Positions 21,986 through 36,400 of a stretch of DNA of 64,000 nucleotides are shown here, one piece after another; position 1 is the first letter of the stretch; every line of letters starts with the position of its first letter. The notes beneath the pieces are model-generated. The model was not told the DNA's origin and ran no database searches. It saw nothing but the letters and a program-made list of their open reading frames with translations. The stretch comes from Zhengitettix transpicula (taxonomy: Eukaryota; Arthropoda; Insecta; Orthoptera; Tetrigidae). Location: the NCBI GenBank assembly GCA_037074705.1, contig JAYJMR010000023.1, positions 186,001-250,000 on the forward strand, in the 5' to 3' direction. The position numbers and the translations under genes are program-made.

Positions 21986-24900
21986 CGGTATACGTCTTAA
22001 TCCTATAAGTAAACCTTACAAAGGAAAATTTAAATATTTTAAAAAAATTTTATGCTTGCAAAAATATTTTTAAATAAAGTGGCATTTTCATACGCGTTCA
22101 TGGTTATGGCACCAATAAGTAATGATTTTATACTGAAATTCATTATTTTTATTTTCGATTATTTTGACAATGGTATACGTCTTGATGCCAGAAGAAAACC
22201 TTTCGAGTGTAAATTTTAATATTTAAAAAAAAATTAAATGCATGCTAAAATATGTTTAAAAAAAGTAGCGTTTTCATTGCTATCCGTGGTAATGGTACCA
22301 ATAGGGGTAGATTTTTTACTAAAATTTTATACTTAAATTTTATTATTGTTTTTCGACTATTATTCACATCGGTATACGTCTTAATCGTAGAAGTAAATCT
22401 TACAAAGGAAAATTTAAATATTTTAAAAAAATTTTATGCTTGCAAAAATATTTTTAAATAAAGTGGCATTTTCATACGCGTTCATGGTTATGGCACCAAT
22501 AAGTAATGATTTTATACTGAAATTCATTATTTTTATTTTCGATTATTTTGACAATGGTATACGTCTTGATTCCAGAAGAAAACCTTTCGAGTGTAAATTT
22601 TAATATTTAAAAAAAAATTAAATGCGTGCTAAAATATGTTTAAAAAAAGTAGCGTTTTCATTGCTATCCGTGGTAATGGTACCAATAGGGGTAGATTTTA
22701 TACTAAAATTTTATTATTATTTTTCGACTATTATTCACATCAGTATACGTCTTAATCCTAGAAGTAAACCTTACAAAGGAAAATTTAAATATTTTAAAAA
22801 ATTTTATGCTTGCAAAAATATTTTTAAATAAAGTGGCATTTTCATACGCGTTCATGGTTATGGCACCAATAAGTAATGATTTTATACTGAAATTCATTAT
22901 TTTTATTTTCGATTATTTTGACAATGGTATACGTCTTGATGCCAGAAGAAAACCTTTCGAGGGTAAATTTTAATATTTTAAAAAAAATTAAATGCGTGCT
23001 AAAATATGTTTAAAAAAAGTAGCGTTTTCATTGCTATCCGTGGTAATGGTACCAATAGGGGTAGATTTTATACTAAAATTTTATACTAAAATTTTATTAT
23101 TATTTTTCGACTATTATTCACATCGGTATACGTCTTAATCCTAGAAGTAAACCTTACAAAGGAAAATTTAAATATTTTAAAAAAAATTTATGCTTGCAAA
23201 AATATTTTTAAATAAAGTGGCATTTTCATACGCGTTCATGGTTATGGCACCAATAAGTAATGATTTTATACTGAAATTCATTATTTTTATTTTCGATTAT
23301 TTTGACAATGGTATACGTCTTGATGCCAGAAGAAAACCTTTCGAGTGTAAATTTTAATATTTAAAAAAAAATTAAATGCGTGCTAAAATATGTTTAAAAA
23401 AAGTAGTGTTTTCATTGCTATCCGTGGTAATGGTACCAATAGGGGTAGATTTTACACTAAAATTTTATTATTATTTTTCGACTATTATTCACATCGGTAT
23501 ACGTCTTAATCCTAGAAGTAAACCTTACAAAGGAAAATTTAAATATTTTGAAAAAATTTTATGCTTTCAAAAATATTTTTAAATAAAGTGGCATTTTCAT
23601 ACTCGATCATGGTTATGGCACCAATAAGTAATGATTTTATACTGAAATTCATTAGTTTTATTTTCGATTATTTTGACAATGGTATACGTCTTGATGCCAG
23701 AAGAAAACCTTTCGAGTGTAAATTTTAATATTTAAAAAAAAATTAAATGCGTGCTAAAATATGTTTAAAAAAAGTAGCGTTTTCATTGCTATCCGTGGTA
23801 ATGGTACCAATAGGGGTAGATTTTATACTAAAATTTTATTATTATTTTTCGACTATTATTCACATCGGTATACGTCTTAATCCTAGAAGTAAACCTTACA
23901 AAGTAAAATTTAAATATTTTAAAAAAATTTTATGCTTGCAAAAATATTTTTAAATAAAGTGGCATTTTCATACGCGTTCATGGTTATGGCACCAATAAGT
24001 AATGATTTTATACTGAAATTCATTATTTTTATTTTCCATTATTTTGACAATGGTATACGTCTTGATGCCAGAAGAAAACCTTTCGAGTGTAAATTTTAAT
24101 ATTTAAAAAAAAATTAAATGCGTGCTAAAATATGTTTAAAAAAAGTATCGTTTTCATTGCTATCCGTGGTAATGGTACCAATAGGGGTAGATTTTATACT
24201 AAAATTTAATACTAAAATTTTATTATTATTTTTCGACTATTATTCACATCGGTATACGTCTTAATCCTAGAAGTAAACCTTACAAAGGAAAATAAAAATA
24301 TTTTAAAAAAATTTTATGCTTGCAAAAATATTTTTAAATAAAGTGGCATTTTCATACGCGTTCATGGTTATGGCACCAATAAGTAATGATTTTATACTGA
24401 AATTTATTATTTTTATTTTCGATTATTTTGACAATGGTATACGTCTTGATGCCAGAAGAAAACCTTTCGAGTGTAAATTTTAATATTTTAAAAAAATATT
24501 AATTCGTGCTAAAATATGTTTAAAAAAAGTAGCGTTTTCATTGCTATCCGTGGTAATGGTACCAATAGGGGTAGATTTTATACTAAAATTTTATACTAAA
24601 ATTTTATTATTATTTTTCGACTATTATTCACATCGGTATACGTCTTAATCCTAGAAGTAAACCTTACAAAGGAAAATTTAAATATTTTAAAAGAATTTAA
24701 GCTTGCAAAAATATTTTTAAATAAAGTGGCATTTTCATACGCGTTCATGGTTATAACACCAATAAGTAATGATTTTATACTGAAATTCATTATTTTTATT
24801 TTCGATTATTTTGACAATGGTATACGTCTTGATGCCAGAAGAAAACCTTTCGAGTGTAAATTTTAATATTTAAAAAAAAATTAAATGCGTGCTAAAATAT

Positions 24901-26964
24901 GTTTAAAAAAAGTAGCGTTTTCATTGCTATCCGTGGTAATGGTACCAATAGGGGTAGATTTTATACTAAAATTTTATACTAAAATTTTATTATTATGTTT
25001 CGACTATTATTCACATCGGTATACGTCTTAATCCTATATGTAAACCTTACAAAGGAAAATTTAAATATTTTAAAAAAATTTTATGCTTGCAAAAATATTT
25101 TTAAATAAAGTGGCATTTTCATACGCGTTCATGGTTATGGCACCAATAAGTAATGATTTTATACTGATATTCATTATTTTTATTTTCGATTATTTTGACA
25201 ACGGTATACGTCTTGATGCCAAAAGAAAACCTTTCGAGTGTAAATTTTAATATTTAAAAAAAAATTAAATGCGTGCTAAAATATGTTTAAAAAAAGTAGC
25301 GTTTTCATTGCTATCCGTGGTAATGGTACCAATAGGGGTAGATTTTATACTAAAATTTTATACTAAAATTTTATTATAATTTTTCGACTATTATTCACAT
25401 CGGTATACGTCTTAATCCTAGAAGTAAACCTTACAAAGGAAAATTTAAACATTTTAAAAAAAAATTTATGCTTGCAAAAATATTTTTAAATAAAGTGGCA
25501 TTTTCATACGCGTTAATGATTATGGCACCAATAAGTAATGATTTTATACTGAAATTCATTATTTTTATTTTCGATTATTTTGACAATGGTATACGTCTTG
25601 ATGCCAGAAGAAAACCTTTCGAGTGTAAATTTTAATATTTAAAAAAAAAAAAAATGCGTGCTAAAATATGTTTAAAAAAGTAGCGTTTTCATTGCTATCC
25701 GTGGAAATGGTACCAATAGGAGTAGATTTTATACTAAAATTTTATACTAAAATTTTATTATTATTTTTCGACTATTATTAACATCGGTATACGTCTTATT
25801 CGTAGAAGTAAATCTTACAAAGGAAAATTTAAATATTTTAAAAAAATTTTATGCTTGCAAAAATATTTTTAAATAAAGTGGCATTTTCATACGCGTTCAT
25901 GGTTATGGCACTAATAAGTAATGATTTTATACTGAAATTCATTATTTTTATTTTCGATTATTTTGACAATGGTATACGTCTTGATGCCAGAAGAAAACCT
26001 TTCGAGTGTAAATTTTAATATTTAAAAAAAAATTAAATGCGTGCTAAAATATGTTTAAAACAAGTATCGTTTTCATTGCTATCCGTGGTAATGGTACCAA
26101 TAGGGGTAGATTTTATACTAAAATTTTATACTAAAATTTTTTATTATTTTTCGACTATTATTCACATCGGTATACGTCTTAATCCTAGAAGTAAACCTTA
26201 CAAAGGAAAATTTAAATATTATAAAAAAATTTTATGCTTGCAAAAAATTTTTTAAATAAAGTGGCATTTTCATACGCGTTCATGGTTATGGCACCAATAA
26301 GTAATGATTTTATACTGAAATTCATTATTTTTATTTTCGATTATTTTGACAATGGTATACGTCTTGATGCCAGAAGAAAACCTTTCGAGTGTAAATTTTA
26401 ATATTAAAAAAAAAATTAAATGCGTGCTAAAATATGTTTAAAAAAAGTAGCGTTTTCATTGCTATCCGTGGTAATGGTACCAATAGGGGTAGATTTTATA
26501 CTAAAATTTTATACTAAAATTTTATTATTATTTTCCGACTATTATTCACATCGGTATACGTCTTAATCCTAGAAGTAAACCTTACAAAGGAAAATTTAAA
26601 TATTTTAAAAAAATTTTATGCTTGCAAAAAAAAATTTAAATAAAGTGGCATTTTCATACGCGTTCATGGTTATGGCACCAATAAGTAATGATTTTATACT
26701 GAAATTCATTATTTTTATTTTCGATTATTTTGACAATGGTATACGTCTTGATGCCAGAAAAAAACCTTTCGAGTGTAAATTTTAATATTTAAAAAAAAAT
26801 TAAATGCGTGCTAAAATATGTTTAAAAAAAGTAGCGTTTTCATTGCTATCCGTGGTAATGGTACCAATAGGGGTAGATTTTTTACTGAAATTTTATACTA
26901 AAATTTTATTATTGTTTTTCGACTATTATTCACATCGGTATACGTCTTAATCGTAGAAGTAAAT
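21986..26964 (+). repeat. Most heterogeneous stretch of the array
   Basis: About thirteen dimers with many private changes and with single-motif A halves at 22622, 23376 and 23747. Examples are GATTTTTTACT and TTATTGTTTTTCG (about 22310), AATCGTAGAAGTAAATC, CTTTCAAAAATATT (23564), ATACTCGATCATGG (23600), TTTTCCATTATTTTG, GAAAATAAAAATATT (24290), AACACTAATAAG (25910) and AAACAAGTATCG (26058). No exact large duplication was found here. This may be an older, less homogenised part. Confidence 0.7.
23747..23953 (+). other. ORF-like frame of half A, single-motif copy (doubtful)
   Basis: This half A has only one 13-bp motif, so the frame from ATGCGTGCT stays open for 68 codons, beginning MRAKICLKKVAFSLLS and running into half B. 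It aligns to the half B peptide without gaps at first: M-x-AKI-x-L-x-KVAFS, then VMxPI, DFILKF, GIRL and KFKYFKK are shared. Comparable single-motif frames are at 22622-22831, 23376-23582, 27572-27778, 34078-34284, 55155-55364 and 57815-58024. Most A copies have two motifs and a broken frame. The similarity of the two peptides follows from the homology of the halves and need not mean coding. Confidence 0.22.
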
Positions 26965-29900
26965 CTTACAAAGGAAAATTTAAATATTTTAAAAAAATTT
27001 TATGCTTGCAAAAATATTTTTAAATAAAGTGGCATTTTCATACGCGTTCATGGTTATGGCACCAATAAGTAATGATTTTATACTGAAATTCATTATTTTT
27101 ATTTTCGATTATTTTGACAATGGTATACGTCTTGATGCCATAAGAAAACCTTTCGAGTGTAAATTTTAATATTTAAAAAAAAATTAAATGCGTGCTAAAA
27201 TATGTTTAAAAAAAGTAGCGTTTTCATTGCTATCCGTGGTAATGGTACCAATAGGGGTAGATTTTATACTAAAATTTTATACTAAAATTTTATTATTATT
27301 TTTCGACTATTATTCACATCGGTATACGTCTTAATCCTAGAAGTAAATCTTACAAAGGAAAATTTAAATATTTTAAAAAAATTTTATGCTTGCAAAAATA
27401 TTTTTAAATAAAGTGGCATTTTCATACGCGTTCATGGTTATGGCACCAAAAAGTAATGATTTTATACTGAAATTCATTATTTTTATTTTCGATTATTTTG
27501 ACAATGGTATACGTCTTGATGCCAGAAGAAAACCTTTCGAGTGTAAATTTTAATATTTAAAAAAAAATTAAATGCGTGCTAAAATATGTTTAAAAAAAGT
27601 AGCGTTTTCATTGCTATCCGTGGTAATGGTACCAATAGGGGTAGATTTTATACTAAAATTTTATTATTATTTTTCGACTATTTTTCACATCGGTATAAGT
27701 CTTAATCCTAGAAGTAAACCTTACAAAGGAAAATTTAAATATTTTAAAAAAATTTTATGCTTGCAAAAATATTTTTAAATAAAGTGGCATTTTCATACGC
27801 GTTCATGGTTATGGCACCAATAAGTATTGATTTTATACTGAAATTCATTATTTTTATTTTCGATTATTTTGACAATGGTATACGTCTTGATGCCAGAAGA
27901 AAACCTTTCGAGTGTAAATTTTAATATTTAAAAAAAAATTAAATGCGTGCTAAAATATGTTTAAAAAAAGTAGCGTTTTCATTGCTATCCGTGGTAATGG
28001 TACCAATATTGGTAGATTTTTTACTAAAATTTTATACTAAAATTTTATTATTATTTTTCGACTATTATTCACATCGGTATACGTCTTAATCGTAGAAGTA
28101 AATCTTACAAAGGAAAATTTAAATATTTTAAAAAAATTTTATGCTTGCAAAAATATTTTTAAATAAAGTGGCATTTTCATACGCGTTCATGGTTATGGCA
28201 CCAATAAGTAATGATTTTATACTGAAATTCATTATTTTTATTTTCGATTATTTTGACAATGGTATACGTCTTGATGCCAGAAGAAAACCTTTCGAGTGTA
28301 AATTTTAATATTTAAAAAAAAATTAAATGCGTGCTAAAATATGTTTAAAAAAGGAGCGTTTTCATTGCTATCCGTGGTAATGGTACCAATAGGGGTAGAT
28401 TTTATACTAAAATTTTATACTAAAATTTTATTATTATTTTTCGACTATTATTCACAGCGGTATACGTCTTAATCCTAGAAGTAAACCTTACAAAGGAAAA
28501 TTTAAATATTTTAAAAAAATTTTATGCTTGCAAAAATATTTTTAAATAAAGTGGCATTTTCATACGCGTTCATGGTTATGGCACCAATAAGTAATGATTT
28601 TATACTGAAATTCATTATTTTTATTTTCGATTATTTTGACAATGGTATACGTCTTGATGCCAGAAGAAAACCTTTCGAGTGTAATATTTAATATTTAAAA
28701 AAAAATTAAATGCGTGATAAAATATGTTTAAAAAAAGTAGCGTTTTCATTGCTATCCGTGGTAATGGTACCAATAGGGGTAGATTTTATACTAAAATTTT
28801 ATACTAAAATTTTATTATTATATTTCGACTATTATTCACATCGGTATACGTCTTAATCCTAGAAGTAAACCTTACAAAGGAAAATTTAAACATTTTAAAA
28901 AAAAATTTATGCTTGCAAAAATATTTTTAAATAAAGTGGCATTTTCATACGCGTTCATGATTATGGCACCAATAAGTAATGATTTTATACTGAAATTTAT
29001 TATTTTTATTTTCGATTATTTTGACAATGGTATACGTCTTGATGCCAGAAGAAAACCTTTCGAGTGTAAATTTTAATATTTAAAAAAAAAATAAATGCGT
29101 GCTAAAATATGTTTAAAAAAAGTAGCGTTTTCATTGCTATCCGTGGTAATGGTACCAATAGGAGTAGATTTTATACTAAAATTTTATACTAAAATTTTAT
29201 TATTTTTCGACTATTATTCACATCGGTATACGTCTTAATCCTAGAAGTAAATCTTACAAAGGAAAATTAAAATATTTTAAAAAAATTTTATGCTTGCAAA
29301 ATTATTTTTAAATAAAGTGGCATTTTCATACGCGTTCATGGTTATGGCACCAATAAGTAATGATTTTATACTGAAATTCATTATTTTTATTTTCGATTAT
29401 TTTGACAATGGTATACGTCTTGATGCCAGAAGAAAACCTTTCGAGTGTAAATTTTAATATTTAAAAAAAAATTAAATGCGTGCTAAAATATGTTTAAAAA
29501 AAGTAGCGTTTTCATTGCTATCCGTGGTAATGGTACCAATAGGGGTAGATTTTATACTAAAATTTTATACTAAAATTTTATTATTATTTTTCGACTATTA
29601 TTCACATCGGTATACGTCTTAATCCTAGAAGTAAACCTTACAAAGGAAAATTTAAATATTTTAAAAAAATTTTATGCTTGCAAAAATATTTTTAAATAAA
29701 GTGGCATTTTCATACGCGTTCATGGTTATGGCACCAATAAGTAATGATTTTATACTGAAATTCATTATTTTTATTTTCGATTATTTTGACAATGGTATAC
29801 GTCTTGATGCCAGAAGAAAACCTTTCGAGTGTAATATTTAATATTTAAAAAAAAATTAAATGCGTGCTAAAATATGTTTAAAAAAAGTAGCGTTTTCATT

Positions 29901-32900
29901 GCTATCCGTGGTAATGGTACCAATAGGGGTAGATTTTATACTAAAATTTTATACTAAAATTTTATTATTATATTTCGACTATTATTCACATCGGTATACG
30001 TCTTAATCCCAGAAGTAAACCTTACAAAGGAAAATTTAAATATTTTAAAAAAATTTTATGCTTGCAAAAATATTTTTAAATAAAGTGGCTTTTTTATACG
30101 CTTTCATGGTTATGGCACCAATAAGTAATGATTTTATACTGAAATTCATTATTTTTATTTTCGATTATTTTGACAACGGTATACGTCTTGATGCCAGAAG
30201 AAAACCTTTCGAGTGTAAATTTTAATATTTAAAAAAAAATTAAATGCGTGTTAAAATATGTTTAAAAAAAGTAGCGTTTTCATTGCTATCCGTGGTAATG
30301 GTACCAATAGGGGTAGATTTTATACTAAAATTTTATACTAAAATTTTATTATTATTTTTCGACTATTATTCACATCGGTATACGTCTTAATCCTAGAAGT
30401 AAACCTTACAAAGGATAATTTAAACATTTTAAAAAAAAATTTATGCTTGCAAAGATATTTTTAAATAAAGTGGCATTTTCATACGCGTTCATGATTATGG
30501 CACCAATAAGTAATGATTTTATACTGAAATTCATTATTTTTATTTTCGATTATTTTGACAATGGTATACGTCTTGATGCCAGAAGAAAACCTTTCGAGTG
30601 TAAATTTTAATATTTAAAAAAAAAATAAATGCGTGCTAAAATATGTTTAAAAAAAGTAGCGTTTTCATTGCTATCCGTGGTAATGGTACCAATAGGAGTA
30701 GATTTTATACTAAAATTTTATACTAAAATTTTATTATTTTTCGACTATTATTCACATCGGTATACGTCTTAATCCTAGAAGTAAATCTTACAAAGGAAAA
30801 TTAAAATATTTTAAAAAAATTTTATGCTTGCAAAATTATTTTTAAATAAAGTGGCATTTTCATACGCGTTCATGGTTATGGCACCAATAAGTAATGATTT
30901 TATACCGAAATTCATTATTTTTATTTTCGATTATTTTGACAATGGTATACGTCTTGATGCCAGAAGAAAACCTTTCGAGTGTAATATTTAATATTTAAAA
31001 AAAAATTAAATGCGTGCTAAAATATGTTTAAAAAAAGTAGCGTTTTCATTGCTATCCGTGGTAATGGTACCAATAGGGGTAGATTTTATACTAAAATTTT
31101 ATACTAAAATTTTATTATTATATTTCGACTATTATTCACATCGGTATACGTCTTAATCCCAGAAGTAAACCTTACAAAGGAAAATTTAAATATTTTAAAA
31201 AAATTTTATGCTTGCAAAAATATTTTTAAATAAAGTGGCTTTTTTATACGCTTTCATGGTTATGGCACCAATAAGTAATGATTTTATACTGAAATTCATT
31301 ATTTTTATTTTCGATTATTTTGACAACGGTATACGTCTTGATGCCAGAAGAAAACCTTTCGAGTGTAAATTTTAATATTTAAAAAAAAATTAAATGCGTG
31401 TTAAAATATGTTTAAAAAAAGTAGCGTTTTCATTGCTATCCGTGGTAATGGTACCAATAGGGGTAGATTTTATACTAAAATTTTATACTAAAATTTTATT
31501 ATTATTTTTCGACTATTATTCACATCGGTATACGTCTTAATCCTAGAAGTAAACCTTACAAAGGATAATTTAAACATTTTAAAAAAAAATTTATGCTTGC
31601 AAAGATATTTTTAAATAAAGTGGCATTTTCATACGCGTTCATGATTATGGCACCAATAAGTAATGATTTTATACTGAAATTCATTATTTTTATTTTCGAT
31701 TATTTTGACAATGGTATACGTCTTGATGCCAGAAGAAAACCTTTCGAGTGTAAATTTTAATATTTAAAAAAAAAATAAATGCGTGCTAAAATATGTTTAA
31801 AAAAAGTAGCGTTTTCATTGCTATCCGTGGTAATGGTACCAATAGGAGTAGATTTTATACTAAAATTTTATACTAAAATTTTATTATTTTTCGACTATTA
31901 TTCACATCGGTATACGTCTTAATCCTAGAAGTAAATCTTACAAAGGAAAATTAAAATATTTTAAAAAAATTTTATGCTTGCAAAATTATTTTTAAATAAA
32001 GTGGCATTTTCATACGCGTTCATGGTTATGGCACCAATAAGTAATGATTTTATACCGAAATTCATTATTTTTATTTTCGATTATTTTGACAATGGTATAC
32101 GTCTTGATGCCAGAAGAAAACCTTTCGAGTGTAAATTTTAATATTTAAAAAAAAATTAAATGCGTGCTAAAATATGTTTAAAAAAAGTAGCGTTTTCATT
32201 GCTATCCGTGGTAATGGTACCAATAGGGGTAGATTTTATACTAAAATTTTATACTAAAATTTTATTATTATTTTTCGACTATTATTCACATCGGTATACG
32301 TCTTAATCCTAGAAGTAAACCTTACAAAGGAAAATTTAAATATTTTAAAAAAATTTTATGTTTGCAAAAATATTTTTAAATAAAGTGGCATTTTCATACG
32401 CATTCATGGTTATGGCACCAATAAGTAATGATTTTATACTGAAATTCATTATTTTTATTTTCGATTATTTTGACAATGGTATACGTCTTGATGCCAGAAG
32501 AAAACCTTTCGAGTGTAAATTTTAATATTTAAAAAAAAATTAAATGCGTGCTAAAATATGTTTAAAAAAAGTAGCGTTTTCATTGCTATCCGTGGTAATG
32601 GTACCAATAGGGGTAGATTTTATACTAAAATTTTATACTAAAATTTTATTATTATTTTTCGACTATTATTCACATCGGTATACGTCTTAATCCTAGAAGT
32701 AAACCTTACAAAGGAAAATTTAAATATTTTAAAAAAATTTTATGCTTGCAAAAATATTTTTAAATAAAGTGGCATTTTCATACGCGTTCATGGTTATGGC
32801 ACCAATAAGTAATGATTTTATACTGAAATTCATTATTTTTATTTTCGATTATTTTGACAATGGTATACGTCTTGATGCCAGAAGAAAACCTTTCGAGTGT

Positions 32901-33470
32901 AAATTTTAATATTTAAAAAAAAATTAAATGCGTGCTAAAATATGTTTAACAAAAGTAGCGTTTTCATTGCTATCCGTGGTAATGGTACCAATAGGGGTAG
33001 ATTTTATACTAAAATTTTATACTAAAATATTATTATTATTTTTCGACTATTATTCACATCGGTATACGTCTTAATCCTAGAAGTAAACCTTACAAAGGAA
33101 AATTCAAATATTTTAAAAAAATTTTATGCTTGCAAAAATATTTTTAAATAAAGTGGCATTTTCATACGCGTTCATGGTTATGGCACCAATAAGTAATGAT
33201 TTTATACTGAAATTCATTATTTTTATTTTCGATTATTTTGACAATGGTATACGTCTTGATGCCAGAAGAAAACCTTTCGAGTGTAAATTTTAATATTTAA
33301 AAAAAAAAAATGCGTGCTAAAATATGTTTAAAAATAGTAGCGTTTTCATTGCTATCCGTGGTAATGGTACCAATAGGGGTAGATTTTATACTAAAATTTT
33401 ATAATTAAATTTTATTATTATTTTTCGACTATTATTCACATCGGTATACGTCTTAATCCTAGAAGTAAAC
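26965..33470 (+). repeat. Large tandem block copy 1, ~6.5 kb
   Basis: Markers recur 6,506 bp later: GATGCCATAAGAAAACC (about 27135 and 33641), CTATTTTTCACATCGGTATAAG (about 27679 and 34185), CCAATATTGGTAG (28003 and 34509), GTGTAATATTTAAT (28680 and 35186), AATCCCAGAAG (30005 and 36511) and TATACCGAAATTC (30901 and 37407). After an internal 1,150-bp tandem copy the offset drops to 5,356, followed to AAAATTCAAATATT (33102 and 38458) and TTATAATTAAATTTT (33400 and 38756). Confidence 0.85.
29762..32061 (+). repeat. Two adjacent 1,150-bp trimer copies inside the 6.5-kb block
   Basis: AATCCCAGAAG (30005 and 31155), GTGGCTTTTTTATACGCTTTC, GCGTGTTAAAATATG, GGATAATTTAAAC, TGCAAAGATATT and TATACCGAAATTC (30901 and 32051) repeat exactly 1,150 bp apart. 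The boundary is about 30911/30912. The downstream 6.5-kb copy has only one such trimer, so this tandem event happened after, or was lost following, the larger duplication. Confidence 0.85.
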
Positions 33471-36400
33471 CTTACAAAGGAAAATTTAAATATTTTAAAA
33501 AAATTTTATGCTTGCAAAAATATTTTTAAATAAAGTGGCATTTTCATACGCGTTCATGGTTATGGCACCAATAAGTAATGATTTTATACTGAAATTCATT
33601 ATTTTTATTTTCGATTATTTTGACAATGGTATACGTCTTGATGCCATAAGAAAACCTTTCGAGTGTAAATTTTAATATTTAAAAAAAAATTAAATGCGTG
33701 CTAAAATATGTTTAAAAAAAGTAGCGTTTTCATTGCTATCCGTGGTAATGGTACCAATAGGGGTAGATTTTATACTAAAATTTTATACTAAAATTTTATT
33801 ATTATTTTTCGACTATTATTCACATCGGTATACGTCTTAATCCTAGAAGTAAATCTTACAAAGGAAAATTTAAATATTTTAAAAAAATTTTATGCTTGCA
33901 AAAATATTTTTAAATAAAGTGGCATTTTCATACGCGTTCATGGTTATGGCACCAAAAAGTAATGATTTTATACTGAAATTCATTATTTTTATTTTCGATT
34001 ATTTTGACAATGGTATACGTCTTGATGCCAGAAGAAAACCTTTCGAGTGTAAATTTTAATATTTAAAAAAAAATTAAATGCGTGCTAAAATATGTTTAAA
34101 AAAAGTAGCGTTTTCATTGCTATCCGTGGTAATGGTACCAATAGGGGTAGATTTTATACTAAAATTTTATTATTATTTTTCGACTATTTTTCACATCGGT
34201 ATAAGTCTTAATCCTAGAAGTAAACCTTACAAAGGAAAATTTAAATATTTTAAAAAAATTTTATGCTTGCAAAAATATTTTTAAATAAAGTGGCATTTTC
34301 ATACGCGTTCATGGTTATGGCACCAATAAGTATTGATTTTATACTGAAATTCATTATTTTTATTTTCGATTATTTTGACAATGGTATACGTCTTGATGCC
34401 AGAAGAAAACCTTTCGAGTGTAAATTTTAATATTTAAAAAAAAATTAAATGCGTGCTAAAATATGTTTAAAAAAAGTAGCGTTTTCATTGCTATCCGTGG
34501 TAATGGTACCAATATTGGTAGATTTTTTACTAAAATTTTATACTAAAATTTTATTATTATTTTTCGACTATTATTCACATCGGTATACGTCTTAATCGTA
34601 GAAGTAAATCTTACAAAGGAAAATTTAAATATTTTAAAAAAATTTTATGCTTGCAAAAATATTTTTAAATAAAGTGGCATTTTCATACGCGTTCATGGTT
34701 ATGGCACCAATAAGTAATGATTTTATACTGAAATTCATTATTTTTATTTTCGATTATTTTGACAATGGTATACGTCTTGATGCCAGAAGAAAACCTTTCG
34801 AGTGTAAATTTTAATATTTAAAAAAAAATTAAATGCGTGCTAAAATATGTTTAAAAAAGGAGCGTTTTCATTGCTATCCGTGGTAATGGTACCAATAGGG
34901 GTAGATTTTATACTAAAATTTTATACTAAAATTTTATTATTATTTTTCGACTATTATTCACAGCGGTATACGTCTTAATCCTAGAAGTAAACCTTACAAA
35001 GGAAAATTTAAATATTTTAAAAAAATTTTATGCTTGCAAAAATATTTTTAAATAAAGTGGCATTTTCATACGCGTTCATGGTTATGGCACCAATAAGTAA
35101 TGATTTTATACTGAAATTCATTATTTTTATTTTCGATTATTTTGACAATGGTATACGTCTTGATGCCAGAAGAAAACCTTTCGAGTGTAATATTTAATAT
35201 TTAAAAAAAAATTAAATGCGTGATAAAATATGTTTAAAAAAAGTAGCGTTTTCATTGCTATCCGTGGTAATGGTACCAATAGGGGTAGATTTTATACTAA
35301 AATTTTATACTAAAATTTTATTATTATATTTCGACTATTATTCACATCGGTATACGTCTTAATCCTAGAAGTAAACCTTACAAAGGAAAATTTAAACATT
35401 TTAAAAAAAAATTTATGCTTGCAAAAATATTTTTAAATAAAGTGGCATTTTCATACGCGTTCATGATTATGGCACCAATAAGTAATGATTTTATACTGAA
35501 ATTTATTATTTTTATTTTCGATTATTTTGACAATGGTATACGTCTTGATGCCAGAAGAAAACCTTTCGAGTGTAAATTTTAATATTTAAAAAAAAAATAA
35601 ATGCGTGCTAAAATATGTTTAAAAAAAGTAGCGTTTTCATTGCTATCCGTGGTAATGGTACCAATAGGAGTAGATTTTATACTAAAATTTTATACTAAAA
35701 TTTTATTATTTTTCGACTATTATTCACATCGGTATACGTCTTAATCCTAGAAGTAAATCTTACAAAGGAAAATTAAAATATTTTAAAAAAATTTTATGCT
35801 TGCAAAATTATTTTTAAATAAAGTGGCATTTTCATACGCGTTCATGGTTATGGCACCAATAAGTAATGATTTTATACTGAAATTCATTATTTTTATTTTC
35901 GATTATTTTGACAATGGTATACGTCTTGATGCCAGAAGAAAACCTTTCGAGTGTAAATTTTAATATTTAAAAAAAAATTAAATGCGTGCTAAAATATGTT
36001 TAAAAAAAGTAGCGTTTTCATTGCTATCCGTGGTAATGGTACCAATAGGGGTAGATTTTATACTAAAATTTTATACTAAAATTTTATTATTATTTTTCGA
36101 CTATTATTCACATCGGTATACGTCTTAATCCTAGAAGTAAACCTTACAAAGGAAAATTTAAATATTTTAAAAAAATTTTATGCTTGCAAAAATATTTTTA
36201 AATAAAGTGGCATTTTCATACGCGTTCATGGTTATGGCACCAATAAGTAATGATTTTATACTGAAATTCATTATTTTTATTTTCGATTATTTTGACAATG
36301 GTATACGTCTTGATGCCAGAAGAAAACCTTTCGAGTGTAATATTTAATATTTAAAAAAAAATTAAATGCGTGCTAAAATATGTTTAAAAAAAGTAGCGTT

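Noticed and set aside
22252..22461. 69-codon plus-strand frame beginning MFKKSSVF in half A
   Set aside because: It is an alternate frame of half A opened by local changes (GATTTTTTACT, ACTTAAATT); no homologue in neighbouring copies stays open.
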